A DNA stretch of 63,996 nt from Bradyrhizobium sp. 21 (GCF_023073335.1 NZ_JADPJG010000026.1:1-63996); one strand, 5' to 3'; positions 1 through 8,439 are shown, counted from the stretch's first letter. The notes: generated by a model not told the origin, from the sequence alone. Translations and numbers: made by a program.

Positions 1-567
1 GGACCACACGGTTTTGCCGTACGCACGGCCCGCCATTTCGCCACAGGGTCCGACGGCGTTGTGCACGTTGCCATCGACCCCAAGGCGAGACGAAGCCTAG
101 CAGCGCCGCTCGTCGACACGAAGCCTTAGGGCTCACGGAGAGCAATCCGCCCTGCCCTTAGCCTCTCGCGCCCGAACGCTGCCGCGTCCACCGCAAGCCC
201 GGCTCACGAAAATGACGACTCAAGATCGCCCCTCTTGGTCGAGCCGGGATGGGCGACACATACGACAAATCCGAATTTCTATAAAGCAGAATATTTTTGC
301 GCATGCGGCTTGACAGCGGCGCGTCGCCATACGACCGGGGGTGTTTTGCCCGACAGGTCCCGACAAAGCGCTGCGAATTCGGCAAGACTCGACGTGGTCT
401 CATTCGTCCTCGATCAGTCAATGGCGCCTTCCTGGCGTCAGTGTTTTTAGGAACAACTGCAAGCGCAAGTCCCGCCCGCGATCACTCCCAGGCAGTCGTC
501 GCCGGCCCTTCATGCGAGCGGTCGGGTGCGCTAGGCTGATGCCTGAACTCGGATCGCAGGAGGCCTC
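1..567. other. No supported gene (start of window)
   Basis: I find no coding frame with recognisable protein character, no tRNA and no strong hairpin here. Short open frames exist on both strands but their translations are arginine- and proline-rich, as expected from frame shadows in GC-rich DNA. The part around 270-300 is the only AT-rich stretch and could hold a promoter, but no convincing -35/-10 pair can be assigned. It may contain decayed sequence, like the damaged genes just downstream. Confidence 0.4.
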
Positions 568-1209
568 ATGCTCACCGTCCATCATCTCGGCAAATCACAA
601 TCCGAGCGCATCGTCTGGCTTTGCGAGGAGCTCGAAATTCCCTACGAGCTGAAGCGCTACACGCGCGATCCCGTCACCATGCTGGCGCCGGCCGAGTACA
701 AGGCGCTGCATCCGATCGGGGCCGCGCCCGTGATCACCGACGAGAACCTCGTGCTCGCAGAGTCCGGCGCCATCGTCGATTACATCATGGCGAAGTACGG
801 TCATGGACGCCTCATGCTCCGCCCTGATGACCCTGATTTCGCGCAATTCCTGTACTGGTTTCACTTCGCCAACGGCACGCTGCAGGCCGGTATGGGCCGG
901 CTGATGATCCTGAACCGGCTCAAGCTCGCCGAGGACAATCCGATGCTGGTCGCAACCAGGGGGCGCGTCGACCGCGCCTTCGATCTGGTCGATGCGCGGC
1001 TTCGCGACGCCGAGTATCTGGCAGGCAAGGCCTTCACCACCGCTGACATCATGATGGGCTTCTCGCTCACCACGATGCGCTATTTCCAGCCCTATGATCT
1101 CCAGCGCTGTCCGAACGTGGTCAAATATCTCGGTCGTATCGGGGCGCGCGCGGCCTACCGGCGTGCGATGGAGAAGGGCGACCCGGGGATGGCGCTGCTG
1201 CTGAGCTGA
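568..1209 (+). CDS. Glutathione S-transferase family protein
   Basis: A 213-residue protein of normal cytosolic GST length. Residues 1-80 form the thioredoxin-like glutathione domain: Ser10/Ser12 lie in the first loop (KSQSERIVW), Pro54 is the likely cis-proline (GAAPVI), and E65-S66-G67-A68-I69 is the ESxAI motif that binds the glutathione gamma-glutamyl group. The rest is the all-helical C-terminal domain with the usual FTTADIMM N-capping box near residue 153. GSTs conjugate glutathione to electrophiles or act as glutathione-dependent reductases; the substrate cannot be read from sequence. A GGAGG-type ribosome site lies just before the ATG (AGGAGGCCTCATG), which supports this start. It stands alone, followed by the LysR remnant on the other strand. 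Confidence 0.9.
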   Translation: MLTVHHLGKSQSERIVWLCEELEIPYELKRYTRDPVTMLAPAEYKALHPIGAAPVITDENLVLAESGAIVDYIMAKYGHGRLMLRPDDPDFAQFLYWFHFANGTLQAGMGRLMILNRLKLAEDNPMLVATRGRVDRAFDLVDARLRDAEYLAGKAFTTADIMMGFSLTTMRYFQPYDLQRCPNVVKYLGRIGARAAYRRAMEKGDPGMALLLS

Positions 1210-1220
1210 GCGGGCGGCGA

Positions 1221-1640
1221 TCAGCGCGGCATGTGTTTGGTCGCGCGCTCGATCAGGTCGTCCAGCCGTGAGATGAACTTTGCAAGGATCGGCGACGCGT
1301 TCGCTTTGTGATAGCCGATCACGAGATCGATCGTCGGCGGCTTGCCCCTGAGCGGGCGGCTGACGACCGACCACGGCAGGAAGTTCTTGATGTAGCCCGG
1401 TATCAGGGCGAAGCCGCGGGTGGAGGCAACCATCGACACCGCCATGGCGAGGTTGTCGGCCTCGTGGGCCGTCGCGATCGATCGGCCGCTGGTGCCGAGG
1501 TAGCGGTCAATGACCTTGCGAAGCGCAGGCGCGGTATCCGACACGTTGATGAAGGGCGTCCCCTCCAGCTTGGCCAGGTCGATGCTGTCGAGCTTGGCCA
1601 GGCGGTGGTCGCTCGGCAGCACGGACGAGCGCTTCTTCGA
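1221..1640 (-). pseudogene. LysR-type regulator, 3' remnant (substrate-binding domain only)
   Basis: Read on the minus strand, about 140 residues from SSVLPSDHRLAKL to the stop at 1221 match the second half of a LysR effector-binding domain (entry into helix plus beta strands, ending in the typical ISRLDDLIERA helix). The winged-helix DNA-binding half and the first part of the effector domain are absent. Upstream of about position 1640 the minus-strand frame stays open by chance but encodes the antisense of an SDR gene, not LysR. It should have no regulatory function. The remnant and its neighbour are 3' halves of two divergent genes joined at one point. Confidence 0.75.
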
Positions 1641-1922
1641 CCACGGTCCAAGGGCGCGATCGACACGCTGGTGAAACACTTTGCGGCGGCGCTCGGCGCG
1701 CGCGGGGTGCGCGTCAACGCGGTGGCGCCGGGTGTGGTGGCGACCGAGATGTCGTCTTTCGCCAAGACCGATGCGGGCCGCGACTACACGCTCGGCATGC
1801 AGACGCTGAAGCGGATCGCCGAGCCCGACGACATCGCGGATGCGATCGCTTTCCTCGCCTCGCCCGAGGCGCGCTGGATCACCGGTGACACCATCCACGT
1901 CGACGGCGGCTCGAAGCTCTGA
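1641..1922 (+). pseudogene. Short-chain dehydrogenase, 3' remnant
   Basis: The plus-strand frame from about 1647 reads SKGAIDTLVKHFAAALGA, then RVNAVAPGVVATEM and the terminal ITGDTIHVDGGSKL. This is the C-terminal third of a classical SDR, starting just after the catalytic Tyr of the YxxSK motif. The Rossmann TGxxxGxG motif, the NNAG motif and the catalytic Ser and Tyr are missing. No start codon with SDR sequence precedes it; the sequence upstream of about 1640 is antisense to LysR. An intact SDR follows 43 bp after its stop, so the original locus was probably LysR divergent from two tandem SDRs. Confidence 0.75.
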
Positions 1923-1965
1923 GCAGGCCGCAATTTTCTCTTAACTCCAAAACTGGAACGTCACC

Positions 1966-2709
1966 ATGTCAAAGAAACTCGAAGGCAAAACTGCACTCGT
2001 CACCGGCGGCTCACGCGGCATCGGCGCCGCCATCGCCAGGCGACTGGCCGCCGACGGCGCGCAAGTAGCCATCACCTACAGCCGAGGCGCGGACGCCGCA
2101 GCCTCCGTCGTCAAGGGGATCGAAGGCGCCGGCGGCAAGGCGATCGCGATCCAGGCCGACGCCACCGATCGCAAGGCTGTCCAGGCGGCGGTCGAAAAGA
2201 CCGTCAACACGTTCGGTAAGCTCGACGTGCTCGTGAACAATGCCGGCACGGCAATCCCCAAGAAATTCGAAGAGACCACGCTGGAGGAACTGGACCAGGT
2301 GATCAATCTGAACATCCGCGGTGTCTTCATCGCCACGCAGGCCGCGCTGAAGCAGATGAACGACGGCGGCCGCATCATCTCGATCGGCTCCAGCGTCGGC
2401 GAGCGCATGATGACGCCGGGACTGGTGCCGTACTCGGCAACGAAGGCTGCGATCCGGATGTTCACGCAAGGTCTGTCGCGCGAGGTCGGTGACCGCGGCA
2501 TCACCGTCAACAACGTCCAGCCGGGACCTATCGACACGGATCTCAATCCGGCATCCGGCGACTGGGCGACCCCGCAAAAGGCAGCCACCGCGCTTAACCG
2601 CTACGGCAAGGCGGAGGAGGTAGCGGCGCTGGTCGCGTTCGTTGCCAGCCGCGAGGCGTCCTACATCACCGGTGCGAACCTCACGGTCGACGGCGGCACC
2701 AACGCCTGA
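1966..2709 (+). CDS. SDR family oxidoreductase (3-oxoacyl-ACP reductase-like)
   Basis: A 247-residue classical short-chain dehydrogenase. The N-terminal Rossmann motif is TGGSRGIG (residues about 14-21), followed by the adenine-side NNAG motif near 91-94, the catalytic Ser in SIGSSVGE, the YSATK Tyr-Lys pair and the PG motif (QPGPIDTD). It ends in the canonical ITGANLTVDGGTNA. A basic residue after the first glycine (GGSRG) suggests NADP(H). It would catalyse reversible oxidation of an alcohol or reduction of a ketone; FabG-like assignment is only by overall resemblance. It follows a truncated SDR and is probably now transcribed from sequence within or before that remnant. Confidence 0.9.
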   Translation: MSKKLEGKTALVTGGSRGIGAAIARRLAADGAQVAITYSRGADAAASVVKGIEGAGGKAIAIQADATDRKAVQAAVEKTVNTFGKLDVLVNNAGTAIPKKFEETTLEELDQVINLNIRGVFIATQAALKQMNDGGRIISIGSSVGERMMTPGLVPYSATKAAIRMFTQGLSREVGDRGITVNNVQPGPIDTDLNPASGDWATPQKAATALNRYGKAEEVAALVAFVASREASYITGANLTVDGGTNA

Positions 2710-2731
2710 TCCTGGGAACGATGGGAGTGGG

Positions 2732-2750
2732 GGCCGAAGCGTATTCGGCC
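2732..2750. terminator. Hairpin between convergent genes
   Basis: A perfect 7-bp inverted repeat (GGCCGAA and TTCGGCC) with a 5-nt loop lies between the SDR stop and the stop of the minus-strand membrane protein. There is no clear T-tract on either side, so it is a weak or Rho-assisted bidirectional terminator candidate. Confidence 0.4.
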
Positions 2751-2757
2751 GCCCGGT

Positions 2758-3564
2758 TCACGCGATTCTGTTCGTGGTGGCCGTCCGCGCCGCGTTCAGC
2801 TGCGTCTGCAGGCGGTCGATGTTTTGCAGCAGGCGCTGGCTGGTGAGCACCAGGAAGTAGTAGCCGAATTGCGGGTCCTGGAAGTAAATCTCGAGCAGCC
2901 GGTCATAGGTGATCGTCAGCACCTGTCCGTCTTCGATGCATTCGATGGTTCCGGTGCGCCGGTTGCCCGGTGTGAGGAAGCCGAGTTCTCCCATCAGTGC
3001 GCCGGGCCCGATCTCGACGCTGATCTCCTTGACCAGGAATTTGCCGGTGACCGTGAGGAGCATCTCCTTGGCCGGATCGCCCAGCTTGAAGAGCGTGTCG
3101 CCACGGCGATATTTGCGCTCGGTCATGAACGGCTTGAGCCATTCGATCGACATGTCGCCTTCGGCCGCATGGCGCGCCTTCTTGACGAGCTTGAGCATCT
3201 GCCGCAGGCGCAAGGCGTTGATCGGCAGCAGCAGGAGATAGAGCAGGAACGTCGAGACGTTGGCGGAGAGCGCGCCGAAGACGGCAAAGAACGCGCAGCC
3301 GATCATGTTGGCGACGCGCAGCGGCACCATCGTCCGCATCAGGAGGGTGGCGACGAAGAAGCCGGCACCGACCGCGGCGAACATATTGGCCAGCGTGATG
3401 TTGTGGACGAAGATCTCCAGCATCCGGTTGAAGATCGCGTCGTAGGTGACGTTGTTGGGGTCGAGGCCCATCTGGACCAGGATCTTGGCGATCCTGAGAT
3501 TATCCGTCGCCGCATCGAGAATGCGATCGAGGATCGACGAAATGTCTGCGCTGCCGGACGGCAT
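2758..3564 (-). CDS. Membrane protein with cyclic nucleotide-binding domain (Popeye-like)
   Basis: A 268-residue protein from the ATG at 3564. The frame stays open to 3699, but the extra N-terminus looks unlike the rest and I prefer the internal Met (MPSGSADIS). Residues about 55-120 form three closely spaced hydrophobic helices. Residues about 145-245 form a CRP-type cyclic nucleotide-binding beta-roll with a phosphate-binding-cassette-like stretch GELGFLTPGNRRTG around 192-205. The order of three helices then a CNB domain resembles eukaryotic Popeye proteins and small bacterial relatives. It may be a membrane cAMP/cGMP sensor; two adenylate cyclases occur elsewhere in the window. The ligand and output are not evident. 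Confidence 0.8.
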   Translation of the reverse strand: MPSGSADISSILDRILDAATDNLRIAKILVQMGLDPNNVTYDAIFNRMLEIFVHNITLANMFAAVGAGFFVATLLMRTMVPLRVANMIGCAFFAVFGALSANVSTFLLYLLLLPINALRLRQMLKLVKKARHAAEGDMSIEWLKPFMTERKYRRGDTLFKLGDPAKEMLLTVTGKFLVKEISVEIGPGALMGELGFLTPGNRRTGTIECIEDGQVLTITYDRLLEIYFQDPQFGYYFLVLTSQRLLQNIDRLQTQLNAARTATTNRIA

Positions 3565-3788
3565 GGTACTAACCCCGCGTAAGGCCTTCAGTCCTGGTCG
3601 GTCTTCGTATAGCCGAAATCGAATGACGACTGCTTGAATGGAGCCTTCGGCCGTCATGCCGCAAGAGGCAAATTTTAGCCTGATCGGGCGTTTCGGCAAT
3701 TACCTGTTTGGGTCGTGCGTATGGCCGTAGCGCGGTCCGTGATTCGGGGCTTCCGGGGCCGAGCTTCGGCGTCGTCGATGGACCTCAG

Positions 3789-3804
3789 CGCCCCCACGGG
3801 GGCG
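3789..3804. terminator. GC-rich hairpin after the SecD-like gene
   Basis: CGCCCCC and GGGGGCG form a 7-bp inverted repeat with only two bases between the arms, 17 bases beyond the stop of the minus-strand gene at 3821. No T-tract follows on the minus strand, so it could equally be an RNA-end stabilising hairpin. Confidence 0.3.
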
Positions 3805-3820
3805 TGGGGCGGTCTCCACC

Positions 3821-4903
3821 TTAGGGCTTGGCGGCGGGCTGCACGACCTGCTGCACGACCAGGCCGAGGTGCCCAGGCAGCGAACCGGCGCGTAGCAGCA
3901 TGGCGACGCTGTTGGCTTCCTCCAGGGTGAAATTCCCCGAGATCTGGCCCGAGCCGCCGGTGATGGGCTCGCGGATCACGGGGGCGGAGATCACCTTGTC
4001 GTCGAGCACGATGGCGAAGGGCTTTCCAATGTTCTCTTCGGTGATGTGGGCAAAGCGTCGGGTGCCGCGGCCGTTGAAGCGGAACGAGGCGATCGGGTCC
4101 TTCGTGCCGCTGGCAAATCCCGGGCCGGCATAGCTGATGTCGTCGCCGTCGAGCGCGCTGTCCTTGGCGACCAGATAAGCGCTCTTGTCCTTGAAGCCGA
4201 GCAGGACTTCCGTGCCTGCCGGCGGCGTGCCGGATTGCGCCTGCTCGGGCGGCATCGAGAGGTCGATCAGGCGGAAGCCGACCTTGACCCTTCGGGCGAA
4301 CACCGCGGTGACGCGCTCTGGCTCCATCACACCAGGCAGGAAGATGCGGATGCGGTCCGTCCCTTCAGGCTGGACGCTGGCGAGCTTGACGTCGGCCTCC
4401 TTGAGGCGCTGCTCGACCATGGCGATGGCTTCTTCGACGAGCTCGTGCAGCCGCGCGGCGGATGCGGCATCGGTTGGCGCGAGCCTGACCATTCCGTCGC
4501 CGCCGTCGGTCACGGTGAGCGCATGCGACGGCAAGCCTTCCGCGGCTGACGCGAGCTTGCGCGCGAGCTGCTCGCGGCCCTTGGCGTCGGCGATCTTCAA
4601 CTCGACGGCGCCGTCGTGGACCGCAAGACCGGAGAAGGCGATCTTGCCCTCGCGCACGGTCTTGTAGACGTCGTCGCGCAAATCCGTGACGACGCTCTCG
4701 CGCAGGCCGTCGGTGTCCACCTTGTAGACGATGCGCGACCCGCCGAGCTTCTCCATCTTGTCGGCGACGAAGGCCGCGATCTTGGCGCGCATCTTGTCGA
4801 ACTGGCTGTCCTCGGCGAGGGCTGCGCGGGGCAGGGCGATCGCAATGGCGATCGAAAGTGCGACCGCGCGCCGTCTGGTTCGATCCCCAAGGGCCTTGGT
4901 CAT
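3821..4903 (-). CDS. SecD-like periplasmic protein lacking membrane domain
   Basis: A 360-residue protein with a signal peptide (residues 1-30, Arg-rich n-region, hydrophobic core, ALA before the mature start at EDSQF). The mature part resembles the periplasmic region of SecD: residues about 50-190 match the P1 base, and about 270-350 carry the P1 head signature (FNGRGTRRFAHITEENIGKP, then FAIVLDDKVISAPVI, then GQISGNFTLEEANSVAMLLRAGSLP). Normal SecD has six transmembrane helices that couple this ectodomain to the proton gradient; here the protein stops where they should begin and has none. It may assist folding or release of exported proteins, or have been recruited for another task. It is monocistronic and divergent from the module at 5110. 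Confidence 0.85.
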   Translation of the reverse strand: MTKALGDRTRRRAVALSIAIAIALPRAALAEDSQFDKMRAKIAAFVADKMEKLGGSRIVYKVDTDGLRESVVTDLRDDVYKTVREGKIAFSGLAVHDGAVELKIADAKGREQLARKLASAAEGLPSHALTVTDGGDGMVRLAPTDAASAARLHELVEEAIAMVEQRLKEADVKLASVQPEGTDRIRIFLPGVMEPERVTAVFARRVKVGFRLIDLSMPPEQAQSGTPPAGTEVLLGFKDKSAYLVAKDSALDGDDISYAGPGFASGTKDPIASFRFNGRGTRRFAHITEENIGKPFAIVLDDKVISAPVIREPITGGSGQISGNFTLEEANSVAMLLRAGSLPGHLGLVVQQVVQPAAKP

Positions 4904-5019
4904 GGTGTCCTCGCGTGTCGTGGCGCAGCGTCGTTCGGCGAAGTCGCTGCCAAGTCCTTGGTCCGCCTATCCTGCCGTGAGGTTCATTGCGTGGGAGGAA
5001 TTCGTATAAACTAAAAGCA

Positions 5020-5034
5020 ATATCAATGTGATAT
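5020..5034. promoter_or_regulatory. Inverted repeat in divergent promoter region
   Basis: ATATCA and TGATAT form a perfect inverted repeat around a 3-bp spacer, in the only AT-rich segment of this divergent intergenic region, 76 bp before the start of the 114-residue gene. It may be an operator or overlap a promoter for either flanking gene. Confidence 0.4.
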
Positions 5035-5038
5035 CTTT

Positions 5039-5072
5039 GTAACCGGGATACGTATTTGCGTAACCGGGATAC
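5039..5072. promoter_or_regulatory. Two direct repeats, probable operator pair
   Basis: The 13-mer GTAACCGGGATAC occurs exactly at 5039-5051 and again at 5060-5072. The start-to-start distance is 21 bp, two helical turns, so two protein units would sit on the same face. Each copy is itself a near-palindrome (10 of 13 positions symmetric). It lies 38 bp before the start of a probable ribbon-helix-helix protein gene, as expected of an autoregulatory operator. Confidence 0.6.
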
Positions 5073-5109
5073 ACATGATAGCTTGATGGTTCGCTGAGCG
5101 AGGCAACCT

Positions 5110-5454
5110 ATGGTCCCTGCGAACAAACGCGTCAGGAAATATCGCAGCCAAGGTGGTGCGGCCGACCTCGTGCGCGTCGAAGTCCTGATTCCGCCGGCTG
5201 CACGCGATGAGGTCTTGGCACTTGCCTCGCGCGTGCGCGCGGAGCACCGCCTGACCAAAGAATTGCAATCGCTGCTCGACGGTGCGCTCCGTCTCTATGG
5301 ATCCCGCATTCTCGACAATGTCGATCTCGATAGGCTTCCCGATCTGCGGTCCCGCGCCGCCGTCGCCGCGCGCGCCATGATCGAGCGGGGCGATGCGAGA
5401 GCCTTTGCCATGGGCAGGAAGATGCTCGACCGCGTCAATGCTTCGGAGAACTAA
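5110..5454 (+). CDS. Probable ribbon-helix-helix antitoxin-like protein
   Basis: A basic 114-residue protein that I do not recognise by name. Residues about 20-47 (LVRVEVLIPPAARDEVLALA and the following RVRAEHR) look like a ribbon-helix-helix unit: a short amphipathic strand, then two helices. The C-terminal half (residues 75-110) is helical and arginine-rich and could wrap a partner protein. It sits directly behind a pair of direct repeats and is followed after 3 bp by a nucleotidyltransferase-like gene, the usual antitoxin-then-toxin order. It does not resemble the winged-helix AbiEi antitoxin that normally accompanies AbiEii. Role as antitoxin and autorepressor is inferred from context. 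Confidence 0.6.
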   Translation: MVPANKRVRKYRSQGGAADLVRVEVLIPPAARDEVLALASRVRAEHRLTKELQSLLDGALRLYGSRILDNVDLDRLPDLRSRAAVAARAMIERGDARAFAMGRKMLDRVNASEN

Positions 5455-5457
5455 AAG

Positions 5458-6279
5458 ATGGCTCTCAGCAAATTGCAGAGCGACATTCTGAAACTGCTCG
5501 CCAGAAATCGCTCGGACAGCAGCTACCTTGCCGGCGGCCTGATGCTCAACAAGGACTGGGAGCGGCGATCCGACGACATCGACATCTTCCATGACACCGA
5601 CGAAGAGGTGACCGAGAGCGCAAAGGCCGATCTCGCCGTCCTCGATGCTGCCGGCTTCAAGACGCATCGCGACTACATCATCTATGGCTGTGTGGATGCG
5701 ACCATTTCGCGAGATTCCGAAACGACGATCATCCAGTGGTTCGCAGAGACGCGGCTTCGGTTCTTTCCACTCGTAAAGGACGAGCAATGGGGGGCACGGC
5801 TCCATCAGGCTGACCTCGCCATCAACAAGGTGTTGGCTGGCGCCGGCCGCTCGAAGGCGCGCGATATCGCCGATCTCGTCGCAATCGGCCGTGATTATTG
5901 TCCGCTCGGACCCCTCGTGCTCGCAGCGGCCGGCAAACCGCCCAATTTTTCTCCGCGCCGAACCATCGACGAGATTCGCCGCCATGCCTTGTCGATCCCG
6001 GCCGAGGAGTTCGTCGCCGTGAGGGGGCTGCCGTCCGAATGGTCAGCGGCCTTCATTCGCGAGGAGCTGCTCCGCCTGATCGAGGCGGCGGACCGGTACG
6101 TGATGTCCGCACCGCCGGCGCTGACCGGCATACTTGCCCATAGCAAGGCGGGCGTCCCCATTGAGCTGGCTGATTCAAACCGTGCGGATGCAATCTTGCG
6201 AAAGCCGACGGCGGAGCCGGAAGTGATGCCTGCGCCGGCCGATTTCAACGCGATGGGCTGGACGCCCGATCGCTCGTAA
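5458..6279 (+). CDS. Nucleotidyltransferase-like protein, AbiEii/MenA-type toxin candidate
   Basis: A 273-residue protein. The N-terminal part has the nucleotidyltransferase fold signature: G26-G27 followed by the acidic pair in SDDIDIF (D40 and D42), the DxD that binds the two metal ions. Residues 119-140 read DLAINKVLAGAGRSKARDIADL, which matches the AbiEii motif of a lysine (K124) followed by RDxxDL. Such proteins transfer nucleotides to tRNA or other substrates and act as toxins in type IV-like toxin-antitoxin or abortive infection systems. The last 120 residues do not match anything I recognise. Start ATG is 3 bp after the upstream stop, implying translational coupling. A housekeeping or resistance nucleotidyltransferase is the alternative. 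Confidence 0.65.
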   Translation: MALSKLQSDILKLLARNRSDSSYLAGGLMLNKDWERRSDDIDIFHDTDEEVTESAKADLAVLDAAGFKTHRDYIIYGCVDATISRDSETTIIQWFAETRLRFFPLVKDEQWGARLHQADLAINKVLAGAGRSKARDIADLVAIGRDYCPLGPLVLAAAGKPPNFSPRRTIDEIRRHALSIPAEEFVAVRGLPSEWSAAFIREELLRLIEAADRYVMSAPPALTGILAHSKAGVPIELADSNRADAILRKPTAEPEVMPAPADFNAMGWTPDRS

Positions 6280-6455
6280 CTTCTCAGGGGGCGACGACGG
6301 ATTGTAGCGTGTGGCCGATTGCATCGGGCCATGGACGAACGCCAAATCATCCATCATTCTGTCCGCCCTCGGCCGGCCGGTCGGTCGGGGCCCCGCCAGT
6401 CCAAAAAGTCAAAAGACAGGGCGCGGGGAAATACATCTGAGGGAGGACGGAATTC

Positions 6456-8363
6456 ATGGCGGGCATCCACGCGCTCGATCTGCTCATCGGCAACGACTAT
6501 CCGGATCTGGCAACGGACGTAGAGGTTCGAGCCTTCGAGCAGGTCCCTTACGCCGATCGCGTCGCGGCCGAGAGCACCTATGACGCCATCAGGCTGGGCG
6601 CGGCGCGCAACCCCGACGGGGCGGCGATTCAGTTCCTGCAAAATGCCGATCCTGCCGATGCGCCGGTCGTGGTCACATACCACGATTTCATCGCGCGCGT
6701 GACGCAGGCCGCCAACATGTTTCACGCGCTCGGTGTCGAGAAAGGCGACGTCGTCAGCTTCATGTTGCCGCTGGTGCCTGATGCCTTCGTGACACTGTTC
6801 GGCGCGGAGGCCGCCGGCATCGCCAATCCCGTCAATCCACTGCTGGAGCCGCACCAGATCGCGGAGATTTTGGAGGCGGCGAACACAAAAATCCTGGTGG
6901 CGCTCGGACCGATGCCCGGCACCGACATCTGGCAGAAGGTCGAGCAGATCCGCCCGCAACTCAAGAACCTCAAGGCCATCGTGCAGGTATTCGGCGGCGA
7001 CGATCCCGAGAAGGGCATCTTTGCCTTCAACGACCTGATCAAGCAGCAGCCTTCCGACCGGCTTGTCAGCGGGCGCAAGATTCTAGGGCGCGACATCGCC
7101 GCCTATTTCCACACCGGCGGCACCACCGGCACGCCAAAGCTGGTGCGGCACACGCATGCCAACCAAGTCTATCAGGCCTGGGCGCTCAATCTGCTGCTGA
7201 AGTCGAAGCCCGGTGCCAACATGTTGTTCGGCATGCCGCTGTTTCACGTCGGGGGCTCGCTGACGCAGGTGCTGCTGACGCTGTCGGCCGGCGGTTCGCT
7301 GGTCGTGCTGTCGCCAAGCGGCTGGCGCAATCCGAATGCGGTGAAGAACATCTGGGGGCTGGTCGAGCGCTTCAAGCCGGAGGCGCTGTCGAGCGTGCCG
7401 ACGGTGCTGGCGGCCACCCTCGCGGTGCCGCGGGGCAACGCCGACATTTCCAGCCTGAAATATGCCGCTGGCGGCGGCTCGGCCATTCCGGTCGCTGTCG
7501 GCTCGGCGATCCAGGACAAGCTCAACCTGCCGGTGGTCGAGGTCTACGGCATGACCGAAACCTCGAGCGTGCACACGCTCGCCTATCCGTCACGACCGAT
7601 CCGGCTCGGCTCGGTCGGCCTTCCCATGCCTTACTCGCGCGTGCGCATTGTCCAACTCGATGCGGACGGCCGCCTGATCCGCGATTGCAAGCCTGACGAG
7701 ATCGGCGTTGTCATCATGGCCGGGCCCGGCGTGTTCGGCGGCTATCTCAACGACGAGCACAACAAGGGCGCCTTCGTCGACGAGGTCTGGGTCAATTCCG
7801 GCGATCTCGGCCGGCTCGATGCCGACGGCTATCTCTGGATCACCGGCCGCGCCAAGGATCTCGTGATCCGCGGCGGCCACAATATCGACCCGGCGCCGAT
7901 CGAGGAGATCATATTCCGCCATCCCGCCGTCGGATTCGCCGCGGTGGTCGGCCAGCCCGACGCCTATGCCGGCGAACTGCCCGTGGGTTACGTGCAGCTG
8001 AAGCCGGGCGCGACTGTCGAACCGGGTGAACTGGAGACATGGGTGCGGGAGCGTACGCCGGAGCGCGCCGCTGTCCCGGTACAGGTCATTCCGATCGATC
8101 CGATGCCGGTGACCGGCGTCGGCAAGGTGTTCAAGCCGCAGCTGCGCTGGGACGCCGCGCAACGCGTGTTCACGAAGGTGCTGACGCCGCTCATCGAGCG
8201 CGGCATCGACTGCAAGGTGAAGGTCGGCGCCCACGGCAGCCACGGCTCGATCGCCACCGTGACGCTCGCGGGCCTGCCGGCAGACCAGCGCGAGGTCGTC
8301 GCCGGCGACGTGCACACGCTGCTGGCGCCGTTCGTGATGCGGCACGAGGTGGTGCAGGTGTAG
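6456..8363 (+). CDS. Acyl-CoA synthetase (AMP-binding, ANL superfamily)
   Basis: A 635-residue adenylate-forming enzyme. The P-loop-like A3 motif is FHTGGTTGTPK at residues 218-228, the A5 motif is YGMTETSS, A7 is NSGDLGRLDADGYLWITGR and the A10 lysine is in TGVGKVFKPQLR. It would activate a carboxylic acid as acyl-AMP and then acyl-CoA; the substrate, probably a fatty or aromatic acid, cannot be told. The C-terminal region of about 60 residues after A10 is longer than usual. A GAGGGAGGAC ribosome site precedes the ATG. A Tat-exported LVIVD protein follows in the same direction, 76 bp on. Confidence 0.9.
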   Translation: MAGIHALDLLIGNDYPDLATDVEVRAFEQVPYADRVAAESTYDAIRLGAARNPDGAAIQFLQNADPADAPVVVTYHDFIARVTQAANMFHALGVEKGDVVSFMLPLVPDAFVTLFGAEAAGIANPVNPLLEPHQIAEILEAANTKILVALGPMPGTDIWQKVEQIRPQLKNLKAIVQVFGGDDPEKGIFAFNDLIKQQPSDRLVSGRKILGRDIAAYFHTGGTTGTPKLVRHTHANQVYQAWALNLLLKSKPGANMLFGMPLFHVGGSLTQVLLTLSAGGSLVVLSPSGWRNPNAVKNIWGLVERFKPEALSSVPTVLAATLAVPRGNADISSLKYAAGGGSAIPVAVGSAIQDKLNLPVVEVYGMTETSSVHTLAYPSRPIRLGSVGLPMPYSRVRIVQLDADGRLIRDCKPDEIGVVIMAGPGVFGGYLNDEHNKGAFVDEVWVNSGDLGRLDADGYLWITGRAKDLVIRGGHNIDPAPIEEIIFRHPAVGFAAVVGQPDAYAGELPVGYVQLKPGATVEPGELETWVRERTPERAAVPVQVIPIDPMPVTGVGKVFKPQLRWDAAQRVFTKVLTPLIERGIDCKVKVGAHGSHGSIATVTLAGLPADQREVVAGDVHTLLAPFVMRHEVVQV

Positions 8364-8439
8364 GCGAGGGGACGGACACCAGGCTTGCACGCCTCGCCGC
8401 AAGCGACCATCATCTCCAAAAAAAAATGGGGGGAAATCG

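Noticed and set aside
1308..1922. A single 204-residue SDR-like plus-strand gene
   Set aside because: Its first 110 residues are the antisense of the LysR remnant; only the last 90 or so are SDR. It is a junction product, not an intact gene.
8418..8433. A9-T-G6 homopolymer run before the LVIVD gene, a possible phase-variation tract
   Set aside because: It lies outside the coding region and the runs are short. Variation could alter the ribosome site, but nothing in a single sequence shows that it does.
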